Source: Paenarthrobacter histidinolovorans
GTDB taxonomy: Bacteria > Actinomycetota > Actinomycetes > Actinomycetales > Micrococcaceae
Length of the DNA stretch: 64,000 nt
Assembly: GCF_014647595.1 (NCBI RefSeq)
Contig: NZ_BMPM01000007.1
Location: forward strand, 1-64,000
Direction of reading: 5' to 3'
In this document: positions 16,607 through 25,298 of the stretch, in pieces
How positions within the stretch are numbered: position 1 is the first letter of the stretch
Layout of the letters: each line of letters opens with the position of its first letter
Program-made: the position numbers and the translations under genes
The notes under the pieces: model-generated
What the model was told of the DNA's origin: nothing
Database searches by the model: none
The model's input: only the letters and a program-made list of their open reading frames with translations

Positions 16607-17911
16607 TTACACGGAGCCGGACTGTTGGTCCGCAGCTTCGGAAACAACCCGGGTCAGAGGATTGTCGATCTCGTCCGTCATCATTCGTGCTGCGAAGACG
16701 GCCACGAACGCCATGACCGGGCATACAAGGCCGGCCACCAGGAAGATCAGCCAGATGGGAACCACCTCGGCCACGGGACCGGCGAGCGCCATGGACACAG
16801 GCATCAGGGCAAGGGAGACGAAAAAGTCCAGGCTCGAAATCCGGCCCAGTAAATGCCGTGGGACCCTTCGCTGCAGGAGCGTGCCCCAGATAACCGTTCC
16901 CATGCCCTCGGTGACCCCGAAGATGAGCATGGCACCTCCGAGCAGCCACACACTGTCCATGAAACCAATGGCAGCGACGGGCAGGCTGCCGAGGCCCCAC
17001 GTCACCACCATCACCGTCAGGTAGCGGCGCGGGAGGGGGAAAGACGCGGTGGCCAGCGCGGCCACGGCGCTCCCGACGCCCATGACGGCCAGCAGGAAGC
17101 CGAACATTCTTGAATCGCCACCGAGCTGGTCCCGGACGACAAAGGGCAGCAGGACCTCGATTGGCCCGATCAGGAACAGTACGGACAGGCACGCCCACAC
17201 AAGCGTCCACAGGAGCCAGGGGGTGCGGACGGTGTAGCTGAACCCTTCGCGGAGGTCCTGGAGGAAGGACCGTCCAGCCGACGCCTCGGAGGATGCCCCG
17301 TCTGCATCGGTGCCGACCAGAGCCCGTCGGTTGAGGAAGTTCAGGATGCCGAAGGCCAGGAAATGGCAGGCAGCCACCCCGGCAACGGCGTGGGCCGGTG
17401 AGAACGCCGCCACCAGGATGCCCGCAATCGCCGGCCCGGCCGCCTGCTGGAGGATGGGCCGGACGGTGCCTTCCATCCCGTTGGCCGCGAGGAGGTCTTC
17501 GGCGGGCAGGATGCGCGGAAGGATCGCCGAGTATGCCGGAAAGAAGAAGGCCTGCCCCACGCCCAGGACGAACGCACCGAGGGCCAGGTGCCAGAGTTGA
17601 AGGACATTGAGCATCGCCAGCAAAGTCACCGTGGCGATCACTGCCAGGTTTGCCCCCTCCACGGCGATGATGAGCAGCCGCTGGGGGAAACGGTCGGCGG
17701 CGATGCCGCTCGCCAGGACGAATCCCACCAGTCCGATGCTGGCGGCGGTGGCCACCAACGATAACTCCAGCGGCCCGCCGCCCAGATGTATGACCTCGTA
17801 GACCATCGCCACTGCCCACATGCCCGAGCCGAAAATGGAAATCGACAGGGCGGAGATCAACACCCGGAATTCCCGGTGTGCAAAGGGGCGCAGCGCTCTC
17901 AGGGCGGCCAT
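16607..17911 (-). CDS. MFS transporter (EntS-like exporter)
   Basis: This 434-aa major-facilitator protein has about 12 hydrophobic segments and motif-A-like sequence (SGIAADRFPQRLLI) between helices 2 and 3. The general form is the MFS_3/EntS branch that exports siderophores, macrolides or other drugs. The substrate cannot be read from sequence and no siderophore biosynthesis gene is nearby. The start at ATG 17911 lies at the first residue before the amphipathic lead FAHREFR. It is transcribed alone. Confidence 0.88.
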   Translation of the reverse strand: MAALRALRPFAHREFRVLISALSISIFGSGMWAVAMVYEVIHLGGGPLELSLVATAASIGLVGFVLASGIAADRFPQRLLIIAVEGANLAVIATVTLLAMLNVLQLWHLALGAFVLGVGQAFFFPAYSAILPRILPAEDLLAANGMEGTVRPILQQAAGPAIAGILVAAFSPAHAVAGVAACHFLAFGILNFLNRRALVGTDADGASSEASAGRSFLQDLREGFSYTVRTPWLLWTLVWACLSVLFLIGPIEVLLPFVVRDQLGGDSRMFGFLLAVMGVGSAVAALATASFPLPRRYLTVMVVTWGLGSLPVAAIGFMDSVWLLGGAMLIFGVTEGMGTVIWGTLLQRRVPRHLLGRISSLDFFVSLALMPVSMALAGPVAEVVPIWLIFLVAGLVCPVMAFVAVFAARMMTDEIDNPLTRVVSEAADQQSGSV

Positions 17912-17968
17912 TTCACCAGCCTAAACCTGTGTCAGGACACTGAGTAAGGCCGTCCCGTGGCTGGCACG

Positions 17969-18020
17969 GGAAGGCGCGGCGAGGGAAGACGCGGCGAGGG
18001 AAGACGCGGCGCGGAAGACG
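17969..18020. repeat. 15-bp tandem repeat (GGAAGACGCGGCGAG)
   Basis: Three and a half copies of a 15-bp unit, the third losing one base, lie between the MFS start and the stop of a small acidic-protein gene. It is non-coding on present evidence and may vary in copy number. Confidence 0.7.
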
Positions 18021-18025
18021 TCAGG

Positions 18026-18190
18026 TCAAGAAGCGCCCGACGGCGGGGCGTCGTCGTCGATGTCTGGACCCTCCGCCGGGTCCTGGCTGTGCAGGCCGGT
18101 GTCGTGCGGAACCCAGCCTTCGGTTTCACCCTCCGCCGGGGCGTCGGTGTGGTGCCGCTCGAGGTGCTCGTTCTTGTCCGGTGCGTTCAC
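18026..18190 (-). CDS. Small acidic hypothetical protein (54 aa)
   Basis: GTG 18190 is preceded by AGGGAG at about 7 nt, a good ribosome site. The 54-residue product (MNAPDKNEHLERHHTDAPAE...) is hydrophilic, His-rich at the N-terminus and strongly acidic at the C-terminus (GPDIDDDAPPSGAS), with no cysteine or membrane segment. It looks intrinsically disordered. I do not recognise a family. The frame extends upstream to 18361, but that part has no ribosome site and no protein-like pattern. The gene lies alone between a tandem repeat and the divergent 278-aa protein gene. Confidence 0.55.
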   Translation of the reverse strand: MNAPDKNEHLERHHTDAPAEGETEGWVPHDTGLHSQDPAEGPDIDDDAPPSGAS

Positions 18191-18386
18191 GACGGGTACT
18201 CCCTGTCCTTGCTGGACTGCTTCCGTGAGTGACCTCAGTCTACGCCGCGGAAGGCTGGAAACGGGGTCCGCTCTGCGCGGAATAGTATCCACAAACGGTA
18301 CAAAACGGCCCTTGCAACGTTGGAGTGTGGCATAGGCTAAAACCATCAGTTCCCTGAACAATCAGAGCTGCCACGGAGAGGTGAAT

Positions 18387-19223
18387 ATGCCCAAGCGACC
18401 CAACCCGGCGGTGAAAATCGCCCAGGAGACAGCACACAACGCAGTCTTCGATGCCGAAGGCAACACCAAGCCAGGAGTGCACAACGTGCTCCTGAAGGCA
18501 GTGGAGGTCCAGCGTCCCCTGGTCCTGGCGAACCTTCGGAGGCTTCAGCGCAGGCACCCCAACGATTCCCCGGCTCAGCTTGCCGCCAAACTCGAGCGCC
18601 ACTACCTGTTCGCCATTTCCGGTGGGGGTGCAGCGGTGGGCGCCACCGCCGTCGTGCCCGGAATCGGGACCGCAGCATCGCTGGGACTCTCGGCCCTGGC
18701 CACTGTGGGCTTCCTGGAAACCACCGCGCTGTACGCGTCCTCGCTGGCCGAACTCCACGGCATCCGGCTTACTGATCCCGTGCGGGCCCAAACCATGGTC
18801 ATGGCCATCATGTTGGGCGAAGAAGGCACGTCCATGCTCGGCGCCCTCAGCGGGCAGTCGCTCGGACGCGGCAAAGGCGTCACCAACGCCTGGGGCCGGA
18901 CTCTGACCAAGAAGATCCCGGGCAGCGGCTTCGGGGTCATCCGCGACACCATCCAGCGCGCCTTCCTCAAGAGCCTGATAAAACGGCAAGGCACCGCGTT
19001 CCTGGGCCGCGCACTGCCGTTCGGGGTGGGCGCAGTGGTAGGTGGTGCTGGAAACATGATGATGGGCCGGGCCGTGGTGTCAACAGCCAAGGAAGCATTT
19101 GGCCCCTTGCCGGACACTGTTCCCGGTGAGCTCCTTCCCAACGCACCCAAGAATGTTGTTGGGAATTTGACCCCTGAAGAGACCCTGACACTGGAAGGCG
19201 GCAACGATGGATCTGAACGCTGA
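18387..19223 (+). CDS. Hypothetical Gly-rich membrane-associated protein
   Basis: This 278-aa protein has a hydrophilic start, the phrase NDSPAQLAAKLERHYL, then two Gly/Ala-rich hydrophobic stretches (about residues 75-125). A further Gly-rich hydrophobic patch lies near residue 210 (LPFGVGAVVGGAGNMMMGRAVV). The pattern is vaguely like EcsC-type proteins, but I would not name it. I chose ATG 18387 because GGAGAGG lies 5 nt upstream; GTG 18381 abuts the site. It overlaps pxpA by 17 nt, so the two are co-transcribed, which does not by itself reveal a shared function. Confidence 0.75.
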   Translation: MPKRPNPAVKIAQETAHNAVFDAEGNTKPGVHNVLLKAVEVQRPLVLANLRRLQRRHPNDSPAQLAAKLERHYLFAISGGGAAVGATAVVPGIGTAASLGLSALATVGFLETTALYASSLAELHGIRLTDPVRAQTMVMAIMLGEEGTSMLGALSGQSLGRGKGVTNAWGRTLTKKIPGSGFGVIRDTIQRAFLKSLIKRQGTAFLGRALPFGVGAVVGGAGNMMMGRAVVSTAKEAFGPLPDTVPGELLPNAPKNVVGNLTPEETLTLEGGNDGSER

Positions 19224-19956
19224 TCTGGGGGAGTCGTTCGGCTCCTGGACCATGGGCGACGACGCCTCGATGTTCCGCATCGTGAGCAGCGCCAACGTGG
19301 CCTGTGGATTCCATGCCGGAGACCCCCTCACCATGCTGGACAGCTGCCGTGCCGCGTTTGAACTCGATGTTCGCGTGGGAGCGCACGTCGGGTACCGGGA
19401 CCTGGCAGGGTTTGGCCGGCGTTCCCTGGACATGACCTTCGACGAACTGTTCGGCGATGTGCTGTACCAACTTGGCGCCCTGGACGGGATGGCCCACGCT
19501 GTAGGGGCATCGGTGGACTACGTGAAGCCACACGGCGCCCTGTACAACAGAATTGTCCGGGACGCCGAACAAGCCGAGGCCGTGGTTGCGGCCGTCCATG
19601 CATATGATCCCGGGCTTCCTGTGCTCGGCTTGCCGGGCTCGGCCTGGATCACCCTGGCCGAGGAAGCCGGACACCCTGTCTTCCGCGAAGCGTTCGTGGA
19701 CCGGGCGTACTTGCCGGACGGAACGCTGGTTCCCCGCACGCAGGAAGGCGCAGTCCTGCACGACCCCGCCGCGGTAGTGGCTCAGGCAGTGCGACTGGCC
19801 ACGCGTCAGGAAGTAGTGGCCATTGACGGCACGGTTGTGCCTGTCCAGGCTGATTCGCTGTGCATTCACGGCGATACACCGGGAGCGGTAACAATGGCGA
19901 CCGCGGTTCGCGAAGGCCTTGAGCGGGCCGGCGTGGGCATCGAGGCGTTCGCCTGA
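19207..19956 (+). CDS. pxpA: 5-oxoprolinase subunit A (LamB/YcsF family)
   Basis: This 249-aa LamB/YcsF protein is complete, with the signature MDLNADLGESFG at the N-terminus, NVACGFHAGDP, VGAHVGYRDLAGFGRR, VKPHGALYN and IHGDTPGA near the end. With PxpB and PxpC, PxpA forms the ATP-dependent 5-oxoprolinase that opens pyroglutamate to glutamate. The ATG overlaps the upstream gene by 17 nt. The usual pxpB does not follow. Only a shortened pxpC-like gene comes next, so activity of the complex at this locus is doubtful unless pxpB lies elsewhere. Confidence 0.93.
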   Translation: MDLNADLGESFGSWTMGDDASMFRIVSSANVACGFHAGDPLTMLDSCRAAFELDVRVGAHVGYRDLAGFGRRSLDMTFDELFGDVLYQLGALDGMAHAVGASVDYVKPHGALYNRIVRDAEQAEAVVAAVHAYDPGLPVLGLPGSAWITLAEEAGHPVFREAFVDRAYLPDGTLVPRTQEGAVLHDPAAVVAQAVRLATRQEVVAIDGTVVPVQADSLCIHGDTPGAVTMATAVREGLERAGVGIEAFA

Positions 19957-19995
19957 TTCCGGTTGGACTGCAGAAGACGTGAAGTGGGAGGCCGC

Positions 19996-20769
19996 ATGGG
20001 TGCAGTAGTGGTGGATCCCGGGTTCTCAAGCCTGGTGCTTGACCCGGAACATGTCCTGGATCGTGCATCCATGAACCTTGCCAACGCGTTGCTGGGTAAC
20101 TCCGACGCCGCTCCCGGTCTTGAGGTGCTGGTGGGCGGGCTTAAACTCCGTTTCGTCACCGGCTCCGCCGTTGCAGTGACTGGTGCCGAGGGCGTCGTTA
20201 CCCTCAACGGCGAAGAGCTGCCACTGAACAAGCCCGTCCGTGTGGCTCCCGGAGCAGTGCTGTCCTTCGGGCCGGCCAGATTTGGAATCCGGTACTACCT
20301 GGCCGTGCAGGGCGGATTCACTGGCCGCGGGGCGCTCCAAGCCGGCGCCGCATTGTCATTCGGCCAGGCACAAGGGCAGGGTTTCCCGCGCATCCATCAG
20401 ACGGCCCGTCGCGCTTTGGACCCGGAACGGCCGGTGGTCGCCAGGATCAGCCGCGGACCCCGCGTCCCCAATTACGACGCCGGACTGTGGCATCGCCTGA
20501 CCACGGAACCGTGGATTCTCTCGCCCGAGTCGGACCGTGTCGGTGCGCGGCTGGCGGGCCGGCCGCTCGAGGTTGCCTCGGCTCCAGCACCCCAGGCCCA
20601 ACCGTTGGCGGCAGGCTCGGTGGTGTTACCGGCGTCGGGCCTTCCGGTTATTGCCCTTGCCGACCGACCCGCCACCGCCAAATCCCCGGTGATTGCCTTT
20701 GTTCGGGATGACGATCTGGACCTCATAGGCCAGGCGAGGCCAGGACAGATGGTGCACTTGCTGGGCTGA
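19996..20769 (+). CDS. PxpC-like carboxyltransferase-domain protein, shortened
   Basis: This 257-aa member of the KipA/PxpC (biotin-dependent carboxyltransferase-like) family is recognisable from ASMNLANALLGNSDAAPGLEV, RYYLAVQGGF, LSPESDRVGARLAGRPLE and the terminal LADRPAT...IGQARPGQMVHLLG. Compared with the usual 290-330 aa, two pieces are missing: the QDxGRPG..G.P.SGA segment that normally lies between the first strand and LDRAS, and the SEG..PGAIQVP/TGGYP region near the end. I chose ATG 19996 because GGGAGG stands just upstream. It may be a diverged paralogue or a decaying gene kept in frame. Confidence 0.75.
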   Translation: MGAVVVDPGFSSLVLDPEHVLDRASMNLANALLGNSDAAPGLEVLVGGLKLRFVTGSAVAVTGAEGVVTLNGEELPLNKPVRVAPGAVLSFGPARFGIRYYLAVQGGFTGRGALQAGAALSFGQAQGQGFPRIHQTARRALDPERPVVARISRGPRVPNYDAGLWHRLTTEPWILSPESDRVGARLAGRPLEVASAPAPQAQPLAAGSVVLPASGLPVIALADRPATAKSPVIAFVRDDDLDLIGQARPGQMVHLLG

Positions 20770-20772
20770 GCT

Positions 20773-21210
20773 TCAGTGCCCTTTCACTTCCTGGGCCAGC
20801 ATGACCAGAATGCCGCTGGGCCCGCGAAGGTACGTCAGTTTGTAGATGTCCTGGTAGTTGGCGACGCCGCGCAGAGGGGTGCATCCGTGCTTGGCCGCGA
20901 TCTCGAGGGCGGCATCGATGTCGTCAACGGAGAAGGCAACGCGGTGCATGCCGATCTCGTTGGGAAGGGTTGGGTTCGTTTCGATCGCATCGGGATGGAG
21001 GTACTCGAAGAGTTCCAGTTGGCCATGCCCGTCGGGGGTTTGGAGTACCGCGATCTTGGCGTGGTTGCCATCCAACCCGACGGCGGTGTCTGCCCACTCA
21101 CCGCTGACCGTGTCCCGGCCCATCACTGTCAGGCCGAGGTCGGTGAAGAAGGCAATTGTTTCTTCCAGGTCCCGGACCGCAATACCGACATTTTCGAGTT
21201 TGATAGGCAT
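20773..21210 (-). CDS. VOC (glyoxalase/bleomycin-resistance-like) family protein
   Basis: This 145-aa single-domain VOC protein has two beta-alpha-beta-beta-beta modules: KLENVGIAVRDLEETIAFFTDLGL and HRVAFSVDDIDAALEIAAKHG. Potential metal ligands include the His of MHRVAFS and Glu residues in GQLELFEYLHP. The start at ATG 21210 is set by the domain start. The frame continues to 21423 but without family resemblance. The reaction is unknown; methylmalonyl-CoA epimerase-like and dioxygenase-like relatives share this layout. Confidence 0.87.
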   Translation of the reverse strand: MPIKLENVGIAVRDLEETIAFFTDLGLTVMGRDTVSGEWADTAVGLDGNHAKIAVLQTPDGHGQLELFEYLHPDAIETNPTLPNEIGMHRVAFSVDDIDAALEIAAKHGCTPLRGVANYQDIYKLTYLRGPSGILVMLAQEVKGH

Positions 21211-21284
21211 GGGTTGACGGTACCAACGCACCCTGGAAACCTCCAGACCTGTCCTGGAACACCCGGCAATCCCGGGCCCCGACC

Positions 21285-22640
21285 TTAGCCGAAGAGCAGA
21301 TGGGCCACAGTGAAAATCGCCAGGCCGGCCAGGGCACCCACCACGGTACCGTTGATGCGGATGTACTGAAGGTCTTTGCCCACTTGGAGTTCGATCTTTT
21401 GCGAGGTCTCCTCCGCATCCCATCGCGCCACGGTGTCCGAGATGACGCCCGCTATGTCTGACCGGTACGTGTTGACGAGGTAGCCGGCGGCATCACCGAT
21501 CCACGTGTTGACCTTGCCCGCAAGTTCCTCGTCCTTGACCAGGCGCTTACCGAAGTCGCGCACGGCGCTCTTGAAGCGCTGGCTCAGTTCACTGTCGGGA
21601 TCGTCGACGGCGTTGAGCAGGGCGGTCTTGACCGTTCCCCACGTGCGGGAGGCCAGTTCGCGGACCTCGGGGTCGCCCAGGATCTGTGCCTTGATGCTCT
21701 CCGCCCGCTCGATCATTGCCGGATCATGTTGCAGATCCTGGGCAAGGTCGGTCAGGTACGCATCAATGGACTGCCGGACCTGGTGGTTCGGGTCGGCTTG
21801 GACGGCGCGGACGAACTTGGAAAGTTCCACGTGCACGCGGTCTCCCACCAGTCCGTCAACGAACGTCGGCACCCACAGGGGCGAGCGGTCCGACACCAGC
21901 CGGTTCACGGTTGAATGGTTGGCATCAACCCAGTCTGCGGCGCGGTCAACCAGCAGATCCACGAGCGTGTGGTGGTGTCCATCAGCGAAGATCCGTTCAG
22001 CCATCCGGCCTACGGGCGGCCCCCACGGAGGAGTGAGGAGGTGCTTGCGCACCATTCCTTCGATGACCGCCTGCACGTCGTCGTCGTTGAGGACTGTAAA
22101 CGCGCCGCGGATCACCGCGCCACCCTCTTTGGCCACGCGTTCGGCCCCGCCGGGGGCGGACAGCCAAAGCCCGGCTTTACGGGCAATATCGATGCTGGCC
22201 AGTTTCTCCTGCACAACCTCCTGGGAGAGAAAGTTGCTCTCCACAAACTCACTGAGCGATTCGCCGATCTGGTCTTTCCGCCTTGGGATGATCGCTGTGT
22301 GCGGGATTTTCAAGCCCATGGGGTACTTGAACAGCGCTGTCACAGCGAACCAGTCCGCCAGGGCACCCACCATGCCGCCCTCCGCGGCGGCGCGGACATA
22401 TTCGAGCCACGGATACTGCTTTTGAAAGGCGAAAGCCACAGCAAATATCACTGCCATGGCAATGAGGAGGGCAAGCGCCAAGCGCTTCATGCGCAGCAGC
22501 GCGGCAGCCTTCTCCCGTTCACCGGCGGAAAGATCGACGACGGCGGTACGGCCGCGCGTCGTCGTCGTACCTGGCTGCGTGGGCAGCGGGCCGGGGGTGG
22601 TGACGTCTTCAGTTGGGATTCGCTCAGAGTTCACCTGCAT
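21285..22640 (-). CDS. DUF445 family membrane protein
   Basis: This 451-aa protein has an N-terminal transmembrane pair (about residues 55-100), the DUF445 hallmark GGMVGALADWFAVTALFKYPMGLKIPHTAIIP, a long helical middle region and a C-terminal hydrophobic anchor (GTVVGALAGLAIFTVAHLLFG). DUF445 proteins (YjiN/YheB-like) are widespread membrane proteins without a settled function. I chose ATG 22640 as the first Met near the divergent promoter; the upstream extension is antisense to the GDPD gene. It shares a 50-bp divergent region with that gene, which contains the spaced inverted repeat TAGCCCA/TGGGCTA. Confidence 0.9.
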   Translation of the reverse strand: MQVNSERIPTEDVTTPGPLPTQPGTTTTRGRTAVVDLSAGEREKAAALLRMKRLALALLIAMAVIFAVAFAFQKQYPWLEYVRAAAEGGMVGALADWFAVTALFKYPMGLKIPHTAIIPRRKDQIGESLSEFVESNFLSQEVVQEKLASIDIARKAGLWLSAPGGAERVAKEGGAVIRGAFTVLNDDDVQAVIEGMVRKHLLTPPWGPPVGRMAERIFADGHHHTLVDLLVDRAADWVDANHSTVNRLVSDRSPLWVPTFVDGLVGDRVHVELSKFVRAVQADPNHQVRQSIDAYLTDLAQDLQHDPAMIERAESIKAQILGDPEVRELASRTWGTVKTALLNAVDDPDSELSQRFKSAVRDFGKRLVKDEELAGKVNTWIGDAAGYLVNTYRSDIAGVISDTVARWDAEETSQKIELQVGKDLQYIRINGTVVGALAGLAIFTVAHLLFG

Positions 22641-22690
22641 TAGCCCAGCGTAGTCCCCGTTGGGACGGCCGCGTGGGCTACCGTGTCTGC

Positions 22691-23578
22691 ATGAGCAGCG
22701 ACGACTTCGCCCCGTTTCGCCCCAAGGTCTACGCGCACCGCGGTGCCAGTGCCGCGTACGCCGAGCACACCCGTTCGGCGTATTTGAAGGCGATCGCCGA
22801 TGGCGCCGACGGTGTGGAGTGCGACGTTCACCTGACCCGCGACCAACACGTGGTGCTCCTGCATGACGCCAACCTCGACCGCACGTCCACGGGTACGGGT
22901 CCTGTATCTGAACACACCCTTGAGCAGCTCCGGTCCTTGGATTTCTCCTCATGGAAAGGGGTGCGTATCCCCGACGCCTATGGGGGAGTGGCAGACCAGT
23001 TTCTCACGCTGCCGGAACTGCTGGATATCCTCCGCGGGGCCGGCAGGGACATTGGCCTGGCGATTGAACTCAAGCATCCCAGCCCTTATGGCCTGAAGCT
23101 CGAGGAGAGGGTCATCGCACTTCTGGAGGAGGAAGGCTGGTCCGCCGAAGAATCACGGCTGGAGAATATACAGGTCTCCTTCATGAGCTTTGACTCCGAC
23201 TCCATCCAGCGGCTGCTTCAGTCGGTTCCGGGGCAACATATCTGCCAGTTGGTGGATGACTTTACGGTGCAGGAAATCCGCCAGGAGCTGGGCCTGGGTT
23301 TCCTTAGCGGTGCTGCGGTGGCAAACGTCATGAAGGCAGCCCAGGAGGACGCCGAGCGTGTCCTGGACGAGGGGCAGGTGGGCATCGCCGGGCCCGGTAT
23401 CGACTATGTGCGCGAGCACGCCCGGAATGTCCAGCGCTGGTTGGAAGCCGGGCGCGTCTTCAGGGTGTGGACGGTGGACTCCGAAAAGGACGTTGCCCTG
23501 TGCCAAGGGCTCGGCATCCAGGAGATCACCACCAACAAACCCGCCCAGGTCCTCGCCCAGCTGATGGTGTCCAACTAG
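22691..23578 (+). CDS. Glycerophosphodiester phosphodiesterase
   Basis: This 295-aa GDPD enzyme hydrolyses glycerophosphodiesters to glycerol 3-phosphate and an alcohol. The active-site residues are visible: HRG (YAHRGASAAYAEHT), E-x-D (DGVECDVHLT), HD (LLHDANLDRTSTGTG) and ELK (LAIELKHP). No signal peptide is present, so it is cytoplasmic (UgpQ-like). The start at ATG 22691 begins the conserved domain closely. It is divergent from the DUF445 gene. Confidence 0.93.
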   Translation: MSSDDFAPFRPKVYAHRGASAAYAEHTRSAYLKAIADGADGVECDVHLTRDQHVVLLHDANLDRTSTGTGPVSEHTLEQLRSLDFSSWKGVRIPDAYGGVADQFLTLPELLDILRGAGRDIGLAIELKHPSPYGLKLEERVIALLEEEGWSAEESRLENIQVSFMSFDSDSIQRLLQSVPGQHICQLVDDFTVQEIRQELGLGFLSGAAVANVMKAAQEDAERVLDEGQVGIAGPGIDYVREHARNVQRWLEAGRVFRVWTVDSEKDVALCQGLGIQEITTNKPAQVLAQLMVSN

Positions 23579-23630
23579 GGCGGAGCGGCTCCGGCTTTGG
23601 GGGCCACCCGGCGTGTGATTGAGTGGTCTC

Positions 23631-24065
23631 ATGCCTTTTCGCTGGTCAGCCCAAGCAACCCGTACAACCTCCGCAGTCGCCCTGAGTGCCCTTCTCCTGA
23701 CCAGTGCGGTGAAGCACTTCCGTGCGCCCTCCTTCTACAAGCCGGTGGTACCCGATTACTTGTGCCGCAAGGATGAGCCGGGGAGCCGCCCGAATGGTCC
23801 GCTGGCAGTTATGTCCCGCGAGGAATGGATCGCCTCCTCCGGCCTGCTGGAGGCAGCGGCCGCCGTCGGACTGCTGATCCCCGCCACGCGAAGGGTTTCT
23901 GCCGACGCCACTACTGCCATGTTCACTGCATTCCTCGCAGGGCATATTGATGCCTTGCGGCGCGCCTACGGTCCCGATGGCACGGAAAAAGAGCGTCGCA
24001 TCCACACCGTCCGCTTGCCCCTGCAGCTTCCCCTGATTCTTTGGTCGTGGAGTCTCCGGAAATGA
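23631..24065 (+). CDS. DoxX-like small membrane protein
   Basis: This 144-aa protein has about four hydrophobic segments and conserved HF..P..Y..VVPD (LTSAVKHFRAPSFYKPVVPDYL) and LLEAAAAVGLLIP, which place it near DoxX/DoxD-like membrane proteins. No quinone-enzyme partner is adjacent. I chose ATG 23631; a GTG at 23619 is possible but neither has a strong ribosome site. The stop overlaps the next start (ATGA), coupling it to the azlC-like gene. Confidence 0.75.
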   Translation: MPFRWSAQATRTTSAVALSALLLTSAVKHFRAPSFYKPVVPDYLCRKDEPGSRPNGPLAVMSREEWIASSGLLEAAAAVGLLIPATRRVSADATTAMFTAFLAGHIDALRRAYGPDGTEKERRIHTVRLPLQLPLILWSWSLRK

Positions 24066-24970
24066 GTGGCGGTTCCGCTCCCGCGAAGCTGAGGGAGTCA
24101 CCGGCATTCAAGGTCGCCCTTTCCTTGAGCATTGCGACCGGTTTGTACGGTGTGTCATTCGGGGCTCTCTCGGTCGCATCCGGGTTCGATTTCTGGCAGA
24201 CCATGGTGCTGAGCCTTCTGCTGTTCAGCGGTGGATCCCAGTTCGCTTTCATCGGTGTGGTGGCGGGTGGAGGCTCAGGTGTTGCCGCCATGACGGCCAG
24301 TGCCCTGCTGGGGTTGCGGAACGGCATCTACGGAATGCAGATCAATGCCATGCTGCGTCCTGGTGGCTGGAAGCGCTACGTCTCTGCCCACATCACCATT
24401 GATGAATCGACTGCTACGGCTTCAGGCCAGTCCGATCCCGGTGAACAAGCGCGCGGATTCTGGACGGCCGGGATTGGCATATTCGTTTTATGGAATATCT
24501 TTACGGCGGTTGGGGCGCTGGCGGGCGACGCCATGGGCGATCCCAAACAGTGGGGCTTGGACGGCGCCGCTGTTGCGGCTTTCCTCGCGCTGCTGTGGCC
24601 CCGGCTCAAGGGTCGGCAGCCCTGGGCGATTGCCGCCGCCTGCGCCCTGGCCACCGTCCTGGCGGTGCCGTTTGTGCCGTCGGGCGTGCCCATCCTCGTG
24701 GCGGCAGTGGTCGCAGGAGTAATCGGCTGGTTCAGCCACTCGCGCATGGATGAAGGGCTTGAACCCGACGTGGACCCTTATGCGGAGAAGCGCCGGCACG
24801 AAAAGGACGGGCACGGAAACGGCGGGCACGGAAACGGCGGGCACGGAAACGGCGGGCACGGAAACGGCGGGCACGGAAACGGCGGGCACGGAAACGGCGG
24901 GCACGGAAACGGCGGGCACGGAAACGGCGGGCACGGAAGTGAGCGTCACAGGGAAGGCGGGACACGATGA
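24062..24970 (+). CDS. azlC: AzlC-family branched-chain amino acid exporter subunit with His/Gly tail
   Basis: This 302-aa protein has an AzlC domain (about residues 10-230) with the typical GVSFGALSVASGF, LFSGGSQFAFIGV and GLRNGIYGMQINAML segments and multiple membrane helices. It forms an exporter with AzlD for branched-chain amino acids or azaleucine (BrnFE type). The C-terminus carries a 50-residue hydrophilic tail of eight perfect GHGNG units, an extension that ordinary AzlC proteins lack. I chose ATG 24062, coupled to the upstream stop (ATGA), over 24041. It overlaps azlD by 4 nt. Confidence 0.9.
   Translation: MSGGSAPAKLRESPAFKVALSLSIATGLYGVSFGALSVASGFDFWQTMVLSLLLFSGGSQFAFIGVVAGGGSGVAAMTASALLGLRNGIYGMQINAMLRPGGWKRYVSAHITIDESTATASGQSDPGEQARGFWTAGIGIFVLWNIFTAVGALAGDAMGDPKQWGLDGAAVAAFLALLWPRLKGRQPWAIAAACALATVLAVPFVPSGVPILVAAVVAGVIGWFSHSRMDEGLEPDVDPYAEKRRHEKDGHGNGGHGNGGHGNGGHGNGGHGNGGHGNGGHGNGGHGNGGHGSERHREGGTR
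24809..24940 (+). repeat. 15-bp in-frame tandem repeat encoding (GHGNG)8
   Basis: There are eight exact copies of GGGCACGGAAACGGC (24809-24928), then a diverged partial copy. The identity at the DNA level, including synonymous positions, indicates recent expansion by slippage. Confidence 0.95.
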
Positions 24971-25278
24971 ACCTGTGGCTGTGGATCCTCATCGCCTGTG
25001 CACTGGCCTACCTCACCAAACTCGTGGGCTACTTTGTGCCGGCCAAGCTGCTGGACAACCCCCGCATCATGCACGTGGCCGGAACCATGACCATCGGGCT
25101 GCTCGCGTCCCTCACGGTGGTGAATGCCGTGGCATCGGGCCAGGGTCTGGTTCTTGATGCCCGGATCGGCGCCTTGGTGGCAGCAGCTGTTGCGCTGTTG
25201 CTTCGTGCGCCCTTCCTGGTTGTTGTCATCTCCGGCGCAGCAGCCGCAGCATTACTGCGGCTGCTGGGTTGGGGCTAG
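24967..25278 (+). CDS. azlD: AzlD-domain protein
   Basis: This 103-aa protein has three to four hydrophobic segments and the AzlD layout (ALAYLTKLVGYFVPAKLLDNPRI, then LLASLTVVNAVASGQGLVLDARIGAL). It partners the AzlC-like protein in the exporter complex. The ATG overlaps the azlC stop by 4 nt. It ends 20 bp before the convergent DUF5684 gene. Confidence 0.9.
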   Translation: MNLWLWILIACALAYLTKLVGYFVPAKLLDNPRIMHVAGTMTIGLLASLTVVNAVASGQGLVLDARIGALVAAAVALLLRAPFLVVVISGAAAAALLRLLGWG

Positions 25279-25298
25279 CGGTACTCCTGGCCGGTGGG

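Noticed and set aside
24809..24940. Possible CRISPR array
   Set aside because: The 15-bp units are contiguous with no spacers and encode an in-frame peptide repeat.
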